Source: Chthonomonas sp. (GTDB lineage: Bacteria; Armatimonadota; Fimbriimonadia; Fimbriimonadales; Fimbriimonadaceae). From it: DNA of 64,000 bases. The notes under the pieces were generated by a model, which saw only the letters and a list, made by a program, of their open reading frames with translations, had not been told where the DNA came from and searched no databases. Position numbers and translations under genes: made by a program. The stretch lies in assembly GCA_016788425.1 (NCBI GenBank), contig JAEURQ010000003.1:217282-281281 (forward strand). The letters are read 5' to 3'. Positions 38,569 to 48,455 of the stretch are shown piece by piece (position 1 is the first letter of the stretch; every line of letters starts with the position of its first letter).

Positions 38569-39753
38569 ATGAAGCGTATTGCGCAAATCTCTCTTGGCTT
38601 GTTGGTGGCGGCTGCAGCGTCAGCTCAGGTTAGTTTCACCGAAAACTTTGACTCTTATATCGCCGGTGACGAACTGGGGACACAAGGTGGCTGGCAGTCG
38701 GGAACGTTCAACGCCCAAGTTGATCCGATTTCCATCACCGACTTGTTCAGCGTCAGCCCAAACAACTCGGCCTACACCAATCTCTGGTTCCGTCCGGCGG
38801 CAACGGGCGCGTTCGCTTGGCAGTACATTGGCCACGACCCCTCCATGACGGACGGCAGCATGGACTTCTCCTACTCGTTTATGATCAGCGAAGACGGGTC
38901 GCGAAATGACACTGTGCTCGCGAACCTCAATCTGAACAAGGTCCTTGACGGGAGCGGATGGATGACTCTGCAGTTCCAATCGAGTGGTACCCCTGGTTAC
39001 GACGACTCGCTGTGGATGATTGACACAGTCGGGAATTTCAGCTATGTTGGCAACACCGGTGGCAACCCAACTAACACTTGGCATAACGTGCGTGGTCGTT
39101 ACAACTCGACGAACGGCAACTTGACCCTGTGGTTTAACGGCCAAATGTCATATCGCACCTACTTCTCTGACCCGGCGCGCGTTGGTTGGATGAACATGAT
39201 GAGCTATGCGTTCGTTCCGAATGCGCTGCAAGAAACCGCGTTCGACGACATTTCGTTCAACAGCAAGCCCACGACAACCGTGGCCGGAACGGTGCAATTC
39301 CAAGGGATGACCGACACTCTTTATGATGGGTACATCTTCTGGATCCAGGCTTCCTTCTGGTCTGGCACGACCAAGGTGGACGAAGCCGCTGGCTACGTGG
39401 ACATTGATGGCAACCTGACCATGGATTGCTCGCTGCCGGATGGCGTCTACACCGCCTACTTCGACGGCTGGTACGGTCTCCGACGCTCGGCGACGGTAAC
39501 TGTCTTGGGTGGTAGCTGCTCGGTGAACCTCGTGCTCCCGAATGGCGACTGCGACTCAAGCGGCATCATCGACATCGCGGACTACACAATCATCGCATCG
39601 GCGTTTGACGCATTGGTGGACGATGGCACGGGTAACCCGACTCCGACCTGGAACTACGACGCCGATATCAACGGCGACGGCGTGATTGACATCGCCGACT
39701 ACTCGCTTTTGGCGGGTAACTTCGACAGCGTCGATACGGACTATCCGTCCTAA
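38569..39753 (+). CDS. Secreted lectin-like protein with dockerin-like C-terminus
   Basis: A 394-residue exported protein. The signal peptide is MKRIAQISLGLLVAAAASA. Residues 20-230 look like a LamG/concanavalin-type jelly roll (FTENFDSYIAGDELGTQGGW, NLTLWFNGQMSYRTYF, TAFDDISFNSK). Residues 235-330 form a second beta-rich module (TVAGTVQFQGM, GVYTAYFDGWYGLRRSATV). The C-terminus has two dockerin-like calcium repeats (NGDCDSSGIIDIADY and ADINGDGVIDIADY), as in the subtilase at 30937-33171. A small hairpin GTGCTC-AAAA-GAGCAC (38543-38558) precedes the ATG. The 75-base gap after nusB suggests its own promoter. Confidence 0.85.
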   Translation: MKRIAQISLGLLVAAAASAQVSFTENFDSYIAGDELGTQGGWQSGTFNAQVDPISITDLFSVSPNNSAYTNLWFRPAATGAFAWQYIGHDPSMTDGSMDFSYSFMISEDGSRNDTVLANLNLNKVLDGSGWMTLQFQSSGTPGYDDSLWMIDTVGNFSYVGNTGGNPTNTWHNVRGRYNSTNGNLTLWFNGQMSYRTYFSDPARVGWMNMMSYAFVPNALQETAFDDISFNSKPTTTVAGTVQFQGMTDTLYDGYIFWIQASFWSGTTKVDEAAGYVDIDGNLTMDCSLPDGVYTAYFDGWYGLRRSATVTVLGGSCSVNLVLPNGDCDSSGIIDIADYTIIASAFDALVDDGTGNPTPTWNYDADINGDGVIDIADYSLLAGNFDSVDTDYPS

Positions 39754-39782
39754 GCCAAAACAGGGTCATCCAGAGAAAAGCG

Positions 39783-39805
39783 CGGGGTCTGACTTACAGA
39801 CCCCG
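39783..39805. terminator. Bidirectional terminator hairpin between convergent genes
   Basis: CGGGGTCTG (39783-39791) and CAGACCCCG (39797-39805) form a nine-base-pair stem with loop ACTTA between the lectin-like gene and atpC. On the minus strand it is followed by CGCTTTTCTC; the plus-strand T-run is weaker. Confidence 0.7.
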
Positions 39806-39828
39806 TGCTCGTTTGTCGTAAGCTAGGC

Positions 39829-40227
39829 TTACTTGCGGCGAGCCGCTTTGATGCGGTTCATCGCGCGACCGATTTCGGTCACCGCGGTTTCGCGATCCAT
39901 GCCGCTTCCTTCCCCACGAAGCGCCTTTCGGGCTTCTTCGAGGTCGTTCTCGGCCTTGGCGAGATCAATTTCGCGCGCGTGTTGAGCGTCGTCGGCCAGG
40001 ACGATCACCTTGTTGTTGCTGATCTCCATGAACCCGCCGCTCACCGCGACATATTCGCGCTGATCTTGGGTATTCCGATACTCCAGCACGCCGTTTTGCA
40101 GCGCGACGATCACCGGCACGTGACCCGGCTGAACGCCGAGATAGCCTTCGGTGCCCGGGGCAATGATGGATTTTACTTCTTCATTGACCACCGTGCAGTC
40201 GGGCGCGACTACGGAGAGCGTCATCAT
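39829..40227 (-). CDS. atpC: F-type ATP synthase epsilon subunit
   Basis: A 132-residue central-stalk subunit. The N-terminal beta-sandwich is complete (MMTLSVVAPDCTVVNEEVKS, TEGYLGVQPGHVPVIVALQNGVL, YVAVSGGFMEISNNKVIVLADDA), and the C-terminal helical hairpin can inhibit the enzyme (EIDLAKAENDLEEARKAL). It follows atpD by three bases. Other ATP synthase genes are not in this window. Confidence 0.96.
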   Translation of the reverse strand: MMTLSVVAPDCTVVNEEVKSIIAPGTEGYLGVQPGHVPVIVALQNGVLEYRNTQDQREYVAVSGGFMEISNNKVIVLADDAQHAREIDLAKAENDLEEARKALRGEGSGMDRETAVTEIGRAMNRIKAARRK

Positions 40228-40230
40228 GCC

Positions 40231-41784
<1,554 letters not shown>

Positions 41785-41902
41785 TCAGCGGCAGCATTTG
41801 ATTGTCGAGGCTGATGGACTCACTAGGATCGGCAAAGTTGGGACAGTATCTATCTTGCAACTGAACTTAAAGTTGGCCCATTTGCAGTGCAATAATTGCC
41901 CC

Positions 41903-42484
41903 ATGCTACTTGCAGCTGCACTCTATTCAACAGGAATGTCCACGTTGGTCGCCCCGGCCCCGGCAATCCCCACTTACAACTTCAAGGATGGCGAAACCTG
42001 GACCTTTAAGGTCAAGGGCAAGGCCGAGATTCAGCCCTACGGCGTGGCCGGCCCGCTTACCGTGAAGTTCTCCAAGGGACCCAAGGGCTGGATGATGACC
42101 TTGAACCACAAGACCGAAATGGAAATGAACGGCGAAACCGGCCCGGGCCAAGAGATGACGGGCGTTTTCGGCGTTGACTCGCAGCTGATTCCCGACGGCT
42201 CGGGCGAGGGCGCGCTGATGTTCGGCGACCAACTCTTGGCCGCGCTCGCCATGCCGACCAAGGAAGAAGTAAAACTTCCGCTGCTCGGCGACGCCGTGAC
42301 GTTCACCACGAAAGCCGTCGAAGAGAAGGAGTTCATCAAGGTCACCAGCCAGTGCAAGGGTCTTGTTGGCCAGCACGTGGTGGAGCGATGGATTGACGCT
42401 AAGACCAGCCGTCTGGTGAAGGCGAAGGTCGTCAGCACCATGGCCATCGGCAAGATCAACTACGAACTCTTGCCGGTCAAGTAA
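41903..42484 (+). CDS. Exported hypothetical protein
   Basis: A 193-residue protein with a short N-terminal hydrophobic stretch (MLLAAALYSTGMSTLVAPAPA) consistent with export. The remainder is beta-rich (YNFKDGETWTFKVKGKAEIQPYG, MMTLNHKTEMEMNG, EFIKVTSQCKGLVGQHVVERWID, INYELLPVK) and reminiscent of lipocalin-like or DUF6263-type periplasmic proteins, but I cannot assign a family. The upstream 116-base gap carries TGGGACAGT (41839-41847), which recurs at the XRE-cupin promoter. A strong terminator follows. Confidence 0.75.
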   Translation: MLLAAALYSTGMSTLVAPAPAIPTYNFKDGETWTFKVKGKAEIQPYGVAGPLTVKFSKGPKGWMMTLNHKTEMEMNGETGPGQEMTGVFGVDSQLIPDGSGEGALMFGDQLLAALAMPTKEEVKLPLLGDAVTFTTKAVEEKEFIKVTSQCKGLVGQHVVERWIDAKTSRLVKAKVVSTMAIGKINYELLPVK

Positions 42485-42508
42485 GGCCGCGCATATCGCG
42501 AACAAATT

Positions 42509-42540
42509 GGGCCGCCCCTTGGGGCGGCCCTTCTCCTTTC
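42509..42540 (+). terminator. Rho-independent terminator
   Basis: GGGCCGCCCC (42509-42518) and GGGGCGGCCC (42521-42530) form a ten-base-pair stem followed on the plus strand by TTCTCCTTTC. It lies between the convergent hypothetical gene and the beta-propeller gene. Confidence 0.8.
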
Positions 42541-42557
42541 CGAACGAATGCGGTCCC

Positions 42558-43640
42558 TTACGGGGCCATGTCGACGAGCTTGCTGGGGTCCGATCCGCCC
42601 GTCCACTTGAGGGTCGCGCCAATGTCCTCGCGGCGCACGTCGGCGTAGTTTCCGCCCAGCATGTAGGAGTCGCCAAACGGGACGATGGTGCGGTGATGGC
42701 TGTACAGCAGCTCGTTGAGCGAGAACTTGATCTTGCCATCCTCCAGGACCGCTGCGTTGTGGCTCGCCTTGCCGTTCACCGAGTTAAACTCACCCGCAAA
42801 AGCCAGACGATTCTTGTCGGCGTGGACAAAGTAGGTTTCGTTGTCCGTCTTGGCGGCGAGGCTCCACTTGGAACCATCCCACTTGCCGATGCCTTGGCTA
42901 CCGTCGATGGAGAATTGACCCGCCGCAAACAGATTCGTGCCGTCCGAAGCGAGCCATGCGACCCGATCGCTCAGGCCACCGTTGCCGACTTCGCTCCAGG
43001 TCTTGCCATCGTAGACGGCAACCTTGCTGATCGCGTCATCGCCAAACTCCTTGAAAATGCCACCGGCATAAAGTTGGCCCTTGTGCCAGCACAGAGTCAT
43101 CACCGCGCGATCGAACTTGCCGCCGATGGCTTCCCACTTGGTGCCGCCCCACTTGGCCACGCCGCGCGTTTCGGTCGCGTTGTTGATCTTGGTGAAGTTT
43201 CCGCCGATGTAGATGCTCTTGCCGTCGGTGGCCAGCGCATAGATTTCGCGGTCCACGGCGGGCTTGCCCATGGCCGACCAAGCGGTGCCATCCCACTTCG
43301 CGATTCGGACGGCGTCAATGCCTTCCGATTCGCTGCTCTTGCCGGCGTACGAGAAGTCGCCCGCGACGAAGACCTTTCCGTTGAGTTCCAGGATGTCGTA
43401 GACCTTGCCGTCGACGCCCTTGCCAAGACCCGACCACGCCGTGCCGTCCCAGACCGCGACGTTGTTGACGAGCTTGCGGTTGGCCCGCTCGAAGCGGCCA
43501 CCGACATAGACCTTGTTGTTGAACACGCGCATGACCGTGACTTCGCCGGCCTTGTCGATGCCGCCGGTGGCCACGGTCAGGCCGCCCATGCTGAGCATCG
43601 CGCTGCCGAATGAGATCGCTGAAGAAATTGCAGTAACCAT
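42558..43640 (-). CDS. Beta-propeller-like repeat protein
   Basis: A 360-residue protein built from about six repeats of roughly 45 residues with the core VAxWDGTxWSxLG followed by VYALxxxGxxxYxGGxFxxxxx (WDGTAWSGLGKGVDG, WDGTAWSAMGKPAVD, WGGTKWEAIGGKFD, YDGKTWSEVGNGG, WDGSKWSLAAK, LKWTGGS). This arrangement is known from secreted or surface proteins of many bacteria and predicts a beta-propeller. The N-terminus is weakly hydrophobic (AISSAISFGSAMLSMGG) without a clear signal peptide. No enzymatic motif is seen. A minus-strand TACAAT (about 43694) may be its -10. Confidence 0.78.
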   Translation of the reverse strand: MVTAISSAISFGSAMLSMGGLTVATGGIDKAGEVTVMRVFNNKVYVGGRFERANRKLVNNVAVWDGTAWSGLGKGVDGKVYDILELNGKVFVAGDFSYAGKSSESEGIDAVRIAKWDGTAWSAMGKPAVDREIYALATDGKSIYIGGNFTKINNATETRGVAKWGGTKWEAIGGKFDRAVMTLCWHKGQLYAGGIFKEFGDDAISKVAVYDGKTWSEVGNGGLSDRVAWLASDGTNLFAAGQFSIDGSQGIGKWDGSKWSLAAKTDNETYFVHADKNRLAFAGEFNSVNGKASHNAAVLEDGKIKFSLNELLYSHHRTIVPFGDSYMLGGNYADVRREDIGATLKWTGGSDPSKLVDMAP

Positions 43641-43733
43641 AAGTTGAAGTGCCCCCTTTTTCGAAAGTTGCAGGCAGAGTATTCCATCAAAATTGTATAA
43701 GAGTGTCCTATTTTTGAACTTAATACTGACATA

Positions 43734-43767
43734 GGGACTGTCCCAACACGGTTTCGCTGGCTATACT
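43734..43767 (+). promoter_or_regulatory. Promoter and likely self-operator of the XRE-cupin gene
   Basis: TATACT (43762-43767) ends six bases before the ATG at 43774. GGGAC-T-GTCCC (43734-43744) is a perfect inverted repeat sitting where the -35 should be, a position suited to autorepression. Its half ACTGTCCCA is the reverse complement of TGGGACAGT at 41839-41847. Confidence 0.5.
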
Positions 43768-43773
43768 GGCGGT

Positions 43774-44445
43774 ATGCGTTCGGAAGAGTTTCGCGAGAAA
43801 GTTGAACAGTTGGGTTACGGGGTGCTCGGCCAGCGCCTGTTTCGCGCCCGCACCTATCACGACCTTTCGGTGCGCGACCTGGCCGACCGCGCGCAGGTGA
43901 GCAAGAACACGATCACGCGCATCGAAAAGGGCCTGCCGGTGCACATCGAAACGCTGCGCATTTTGGCCCGGGCTCTGAAGCTCAAGCCGGAGAACCTGGT
44001 GGCGGCCGAGTTCGACGTCGGCAACACGGTGAGCGTGGCGCGCACGACCACCGGTCGCTGGTTCGACCTGGCGACCTACACGGGTTCGATGCCGACGAGT
44101 CCCGAACTGTCCGCTGATCCCGACCAGTGGGCCAGCGACGCGCAGCCATTCTCGCCGTTGGCGAGTCGCGACATCGAGGGCCGCTTCAACCCCAACCTAA
44201 TTGTGCTGCGCGCACCGACCGAGCGGCGCTCGCACCGCGGCGAGGAGTTTGCCTATGTGCTCACCGGACGGTTGCGGGTGGTGTTCGACGATCGCGCGGT
44301 CGAACTTGAGGCGGGCGACAGCATTTACTTTTGGGCCGCGGAGAGTCATCGCTACGAGCCAATATCGGAGGACGTGAAGCTGCTCTCGATCGTGCTCGAC
44401 CCGGTTCCGACCAGTACCCGCGGGCTACGATTTGCTCGAAACTAG
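43774..44445 (+). CDS. XRE-family regulator with C-terminal cupin domain
   Basis: A 223-residue transcriptional regulator. The helix-turn-helix covers about residues 30-70 (LSVRDLADRAQVSKNTITRIEKGLPVHIETLRILARAL in part). The cupin_2 domain is at about 140-215 (RSHRGEEFAYVLTGRLRVVFDDRAVELEAGDSIYFWAAESHRYEPIS, read in segments), with the metal-site histidines and glutamate partly kept (H-x-GEEF-x-Y and H in ESHRY). Such HTH-cupin proteins usually sense a small ligand in the cupin barrel. A palindromic operator overlaps its own promoter. The next gene starts 45 bases downstream. Confidence 0.9.
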   Translation: MRSEEFREKVEQLGYGVLGQRLFRARTYHDLSVRDLADRAQVSKNTITRIEKGLPVHIETLRILARALKLKPENLVAAEFDVGNTVSVARTTTGRWFDLATYTGSMPTSPELSADPDQWASDAQPFSPLASRDIEGRFNPNLIVLRAPTERRSHRGEEFAYVLTGRLRVVFDDRAVELEAGDSIYFWAAESHRYEPISEDVKLLSIVLDPVPTSTRGLRFARN

Positions 44446-44490
44446 CACTCGCCGGAACCGAGTCCGGTATCGTAGAGTAAAGAGGACGTC

Positions 44491-45594
44491 ATGAATACTT
44501 TTAAGCTGATCACCAGCGCGGTTGCCGCGCTCTCCATTTCGGCCGCGTTTGCGCAAGGCGCAACTGCCGCTCAACCCAAGGCCCCGGCTCTGAAGGAAGG
44601 CGCCAAAGCCCCCGCTCTTGCCGTCGCCAAGTGGGTCAAAGGCAAGCCCGTGCCCAAGTTCGAAAAGGGCAAGATTTACGTCGTGGAGTTCTGGGCGACC
44701 TGGTGCGGCCCGTGCAAAACCAGCATCCCGCACATCACCGAAATGGCCAAGAAGTACGCCGGCAAGGTGAGCTTCAACGGCATCAGCGTTTGGGAGAACA
44801 AGCGCGACAACAAGGACACGAGCTACTACGCCACGGTCGAAAAGTTTGTCAAGGACATGGGCACGAAGATGAACTACAACATCGCCATCGACGGCCCGGC
44901 GGGCGCCGTGAGCGACGCCTGGATGAAGGCATCGGGCCAAAACGGAATCCCGACCGCGTTTATCGTCGGCAAGGACGGCACGATCGCCTGGATCGGTCAC
45001 CCCATGGACGGCCTGGAAGAAACGCTCGACCAGATTATCGCCGGCAAGTTTGACCCCAAGGCCAACGCCAAGAAGCGCGCCGAAGCGGCCGCTCTTGAAG
45101 CCGAAATGGAGGCCGCGTTCAACGACCTGAGCCTCGCCATGGGCACGCAAGATTACGACAAGGTGTCGGACATCTACCGCAAGCTCTCGGCCAAGATGCC
45201 GACGGGCAAGGCTCAGATTTGCGCGAGCATCTACTCGGCGATTTGGGATCAAAACCGAGAAGAAGCGCTGAAGTTCGCCAAGAGTTTCCAAGCTGACTTT
45301 GACAAGGACGCGATGGCGCTCAACGAGGTCGCCTGGTCGATTGTTGAAGTCAACGACGCCACCAAGGAAGACTACATGTACGCCTGTTCGCTCGCCGAAA
45401 AGGCCGCCAAGATTCGCGACAAGGACTACGCGATCCTGGACACCTACGCTTACGCGCTCTTCCGCTGCGGCGACAAGGCGAAGGCGATTGAGGTTCAAAC
45501 CAAGGCGGTGGAACTCGCCGACAAGGACGCCGCGGCCGACGCCGAGCTCAAGAAAGAGCTCAAGGAACGACTCGAACTCTTCAAGAAGAGCTAA
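44491..45594 (+). CDS. Exported thioredoxin-like protein (TlpA type) with helical C-terminus
   Basis: A 367-residue exported protein. A signal peptide (MNTFKLITSAVAALSISAAFAQG) precedes a TlpA/ResA-type thioredoxin domain (residues 35-195) with active-site C72-G-P-C75 in FWATWCGPCK and a cis-proline region GIPTAFIVGKDG. Residues 200-367 are a charged helical, TPR-like region (KLSAKMPTGKAQICAS, AMALNEVAWSIVEVNDATKEDYMYACSLAEKAAKIRDKDYA read in part). It probably reduces disulfides in the periplasm, for example on cytochrome c or other partners. AAGAGGA lies just before the ATG and a strong terminator follows. Confidence 0.9.
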   Translation: MNTFKLITSAVAALSISAAFAQGATAAQPKAPALKEGAKAPALAVAKWVKGKPVPKFEKGKIYVVEFWATWCGPCKTSIPHITEMAKKYAGKVSFNGISVWENKRDNKDTSYYATVEKFVKDMGTKMNYNIAIDGPAGAVSDAWMKASGQNGIPTAFIVGKDGTIAWIGHPMDGLEETLDQIIAGKFDPKANAKKRAEAAALEAEMEAAFNDLSLAMGTQDYDKVSDIYRKLSAKMPTGKAQICASIYSAIWDQNREEALKFAKSFQADFDKDAMALNEVAWSIVEVNDATKEDYMYACSLAEKAAKIRDKDYAILDTYAYALFRCGDKAKAIEVQTKAVELADKDAAADAELKKELKERLELFKKS

Positions 45595-45611
45595 GTCGCC
45601 GACGCAAAAAC

Positions 45612-45641
45612 GCCCCCGAGCAATCGCTCGGGGGCTTTTTT
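45612..45641 (+). terminator. Strong Rho-independent terminator
   Basis: GCCCCCGAGC (45612-45621) and GCTCGGGGGC (45626-45635) form a ten-base-pair stem with a four-base loop, followed by six T residues. Confidence 0.92.
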
Positions 45642-45642
45642 G

Positions 45643-46863
45643 TTAGTTCGCTGCGCCCGCCGGAGTTGGCACGCGCCCTGGATAGCGCTCCAGCGCCACG
45701 CGAAGGCAACGAACCGCCTCGACGATCTTATCGCACTCCAGCACGTAGGCAATCCGCACCTCGTCTTTGCCGAGGCCGGGAGTGGCGTAGAACCCGCTGG
45801 CCGGAGCCAGCATCAGCGTCTGGCCGTCGAGCTCGAACGACTCCAGCAGCCACTGACAGAACTTGTCGCAGTCGTCAATCGGCAACCGCACCATGGCGTA
45901 AAACGCGCCATCAATCTTCGGCACCACCACGCCCGGGACGCTCGCCAATTCGCGAACTAGCACGTCGCGGCGGCGCGTGTATTCCTCGCGCATCGCGTCG
46001 AAGTGCGCCTGCGGAGTTTTGGTCGCGGCTTCCACACCGATCTGCTCCAGCAGCGGCGGCGAAAGTCGGGCCTGAGCGAAGCGGGCTGCGCCCGACATCA
46101 CCTCGGCGTGGCGGGAGGCCAAAAACCCCACGCGCGCGCCACAAAGCGAGTAACGCTTGCTGACCGAATCCACCATGACCGCGTGATTCTCAAGACCTTC
46201 AAGCTGCAGCACACTGCGAATCGGCGCCCCCGTGTAATTGAACTCGCGGTACACCTCGTCGGCAATCAAAAAGAGGTCGTGCTTCAACACCAAATCGCGC
46301 AAGGCCATCAGCTGATCGTCGCTGTAAACCGTGCCCGTCGGGTTGCTCGGATTGCAGATCAAAATCGCTTTCGTGTTTGGCGTAATGCGGCGCTCAAACT
46401 CCTCGGCGCTCGGCAACGCGTAGTTGTCTTCAAGGCGCGTCGTAATCGGCACGATCTTTACGCCCGCCGGAACGGAGAATCCCAGATAGTTCGCGTAAAA
46501 CGGCTCGGGCACAATCACCTCGTCGCCCGGATTGCACGTGCACATCATGGCGAAGAGCACGGCTTCGGAACCCGCGGTGGTGACGAGCAGTTCGCTGTCG
46601 CTTAGCTCTATGCCGATCGAGGCATAGAACTCGCGCATGGCCGCGCGGAGGCCAGGTGTGCCCTGCGAGTGCGTGTAGTCCACAATCCGCCCGTGCACGG
46701 CTTTGACGCCGTCCCAAAACTCGGTCGGCGCCATCACGTCGGGTTGCCCGATGTTGAGGTGAAAAATCTTTGTTCCACGCGCTTTGGCCGCGTCCGCGTA
46801 GGGCATCAACTTGCGGATCGGGCTCGGCGGCATCGTGTCCGCGCGAAGGCTGGATTTAGGCAT
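45643..46863 (-). CDS. Pyridoxal-phosphate aminotransferase, class I/II
   Basis: A 406-residue fold-type I aminotransferase, probably aspartate- or alanine-type. The ATG at 46863 overlaps the response-regulator stop by eight bases, and the longer frame is discarded. Motifs are HLNIGQPDV near the N-terminus, YTHSQGTPGLRAAM, TAGSEAVLFAMM, ICNPSNPTGTVYS, the ADEVYREF aspartate that contacts PLP, and the Schiff-base lysine in DSVSKRYSLCGARVGF. SKRYSLCG (rather than SKT/F) is slightly unusual. Co-transcription with a response regulator is likely but its meaning is not obvious. Confidence 0.9.
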   Translation of the reverse strand: MPKSSLRADTMPPSPIRKLMPYADAAKARGTKIFHLNIGQPDVMAPTEFWDGVKAVHGRIVDYTHSQGTPGLRAAMREFYASIGIELSDSELLVTTAGSEAVLFAMMCTCNPGDEVIVPEPFYANYLGFSVPAGVKIVPITTRLEDNYALPSAEEFERRITPNTKAILICNPSNPTGTVYSDDQLMALRDLVLKHDLFLIADEVYREFNYTGAPIRSVLQLEGLENHAVMVDSVSKRYSLCGARVGFLASRHAEVMSGAARFAQARLSPPLLEQIGVEAATKTPQAHFDAMREEYTRRRDVLVRELASVPGVVVPKIDGAFYAMVRLPIDDCDKFCQWLLESFELDGQTLMLAPASGFYATPGLGKDEVRIAYVLECDKIVEAVRCLRVALERYPGRVPTPAGAAN

Positions 46864-47311
46864 CGCCGTGTCGCTTCTCCTGAATTCGGGCTGCGCGCTC
46901 CCAGCGCTCAACGGCGCGCACGTCTTGGCGACGGCGATCAATCGCTTGGTCCACCTTCATGGTCAATAGCTCGAACACGTCCACGCCAGGCGAGTTCTTT
47001 TCGACGTAATCAAAGGCTCCCCGCCGCATACATTCCACGGCGTTGGCGACGTTGCCGTAAGCGGTCATTACGATGACCTCGGCGAAGAGGTCGCGGGCGA
47101 AAGCCGCGTTGAGCACGTGTAGGCCCGCTTCGGGATCCTCGATGCTCATGTCGGTGACAATCGCGTCGAATGGGTCCTTGGAATCCTGAATCTTGGTGAT
47201 CCCTTCGGCGGCCGTGGATGCGGCATCCACTTCGTAGCCTTGCCGCTCCATGCGGCGCTTCACCGCGTTCAAAACCGCGTCTTCGTCATCGATCACAAGG
47301 ATTCGGGGCAT
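46856..47311 (-). CDS. Stand-alone response regulator receiver protein
   Basis: A 151-residue CheY-like receiver domain. The acidic pair is in VIDDED (residues 7-11), the phosphoacceptor is D54 in VTDMSIED, the conserved threonine is in MTAYGN and the lysine in YVEKN. A charged helical tail (QDVRAVERWERAARIQEKRH) replaces an output domain. There is no histidine kinase nearby, so its partner is encoded elsewhere. TATACT lies eight bases before the ATG. Its end overlaps the aminotransferase start. Confidence 0.9.
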   Translation of the reverse strand: MPRILVIDDEDAVLNAVKRRMERQGYEVDAASTAAEGITKIQDSKDPFDAIVTDMSIEDPEAGLHVLNAAFARDLFAEVIVMTAYGNVANAVECMRRGAFDYVEKNSPGVDVFELLTMKVDQAIDRRRQDVRAVERWERAARIQEKRHGDA

Positions 47312-47319
47312 ACGGGCCA

Positions 47320-47325
47320 AGTATA
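47320..47325 (-). promoter_or_regulatory. -10 hexamer before the response regulator
   Basis: Minus-strand TATACT lies eight bases before the ATG at 47311, in the 31-base gap after the TPR gene. No Shine-Dalgarno sequence is present. Confidence 0.45.
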
Positions 47326-47342
47326 CGCGAAACCCCTAGTCC

Positions 47343-48251
47343 TTAACGAAACCGAACGAGTTCGCGCGAGGCGATGAGATGCTCGGGATTGATGGTCACC
47401 GCGGTCGTAAAACTCTTCTTGGCTCGGTCGAGTTCGCCCAGGCGGCGATACGCGACGCCAAGCAGCGCGTGCGCATCGGCGAAGTTCGGATTGATCTCGA
47501 TCGCCTTTTCGAATTCGCTAGCGGCGCGGCCCACCTGGTTGAGTTCTAGCAGGCACTGACCGTACTTCATGCGGACATCGGCATACTGCGGCTGAAGCTC
47601 GAGCGCCCGCTCATATTCGGCGCTCGCCAACTCGTGCTGATTCTTACCGGCGAACTGGTCGCCCAGCCGAATGTAGGTCTTCACGTCGTTGTGCTCCAGT
47701 TGCAGCAAAACGTGGAAGTGCGCCAGCGCCGTACCCCGGTCGCCCAACTCAAAGTTGCGTTGGCCGGCCAAAAACCGGTCGCCGCCGAACAGCGGGTCAA
47801 GCGTCGCCGCGTGCTGCATGGCCAGCAAGCCAATCTCGGCGTCGCCGTGCTCAAACTGCATGAGTCCGGAGAAGAACACCGCGCGCGGATACTTGGGGTT
47901 GAGCCGCAACGACTCGGAAATTTGTTGCTTCGACCCGTTCACATCGCCCACCAGATACAGCGCATGCGCCAAATGCAGCCGGACATCGGGGAAGCTCGGG
48001 TGCAGGGAGACCGCTTCGGTGAGGTAGGTCACGGCGTCGCCTGCTTCTTCACGGCGCAGCGCGCGCAGCCCGGCGTTGGTGAGCGCCTCGGCCAAATAGA
48101 AGTGCGCTTGCCGGTGTAGGGTCGGGTTCTTTGCGGCCAACACGCGGCGCAAGGGGTCGATTGCTTCTTCGAAATTCCCCGCCGAATGCTCCCGTACGCC
48201 CGTATCGTAGTCGGGATTAATTCCGTAGCCAAACCACTTTTGAAGTGACAT
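47343..48251 (-). CDS. Tetratricopeptide repeat protein
   Basis: A 302-residue protein of about eight TPR units from residue 15 to the end (for example AGNFEEAIDPLRRVLAAKN, ALYLVGDVNGSKQQISESLRLNPKYP, ELASAEYERALELQPQYADV, GRAASEFEKAIEINPNFADAHALLGVAYRRLGELDRAK read in segments). There is no signal peptide or membrane helix, so it is a cytoplasmic scaffold-type protein. GAGGAAA lies close to the ATG. The role is unknown. Confidence 0.88.
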   Translation of the reverse strand: MSLQKWFGYGINPDYDTGVREHSAGNFEEAIDPLRRVLAAKNPTLHRQAHFYLAEALTNAGLRALRREEAGDAVTYLTEAVSLHPSFPDVRLHLAHALYLVGDVNGSKQQISESLRLNPKYPRAVFFSGLMQFEHGDAEIGLLAMQHAATLDPLFGGDRFLAGQRNFELGDRGTALAHFHVLLQLEHNDVKTYIRLGDQFAGKNQHELASAEYERALELQPQYADVRMKYGQCLLELNQVGRAASEFEKAIEINPNFADAHALLGVAYRRLGELDRAKKSFTTAVTINPEHLIASRELVRFR

Positions 48252-48366
48252 TGTTTTCCTCAGTTTGAATTATTGGCTAAAATCGTCTCGTCACTACTGT
48301 AGGAAAGCGTGAGAAAGGGTGAGGGGACTTTTGACCATAAGGGAAGTGGCCCTCCTTGGCCATTCG

Positions 48367-48433
48367 CCCGCCACTCCTTTGGCCTGTAGAAGTGACGCCA
48401 AGGGGCGGGGAATGGATGCGGGGCTTATACACA
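48367..48433. promoter_or_regulatory. Hairpin and single DnaA-box-like sequence before a membrane protein gene
   Basis: An imperfect hairpin pairs CCCGCC-ACT-CCTTTGGC (48367-48383) with GCCAAGG-GGCGGG (48397-48409). TTATACACA (48425-48433) fits the DnaA consensus TTATNCACA. Only one such box is seen in the 204-base gap, so this is not an origin; it could be a DnaA-titrating or regulatory site, or chance. Confidence 0.3.
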
Positions 48434-48455
48434 GATTTTCCACCAAAGGGTTGAC

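Noticed and set aside
48425-48433. Replication origin
   Set aside because: Only one DnaA-box-like sequence and no dnaA or AT-rich unwinding region nearby.
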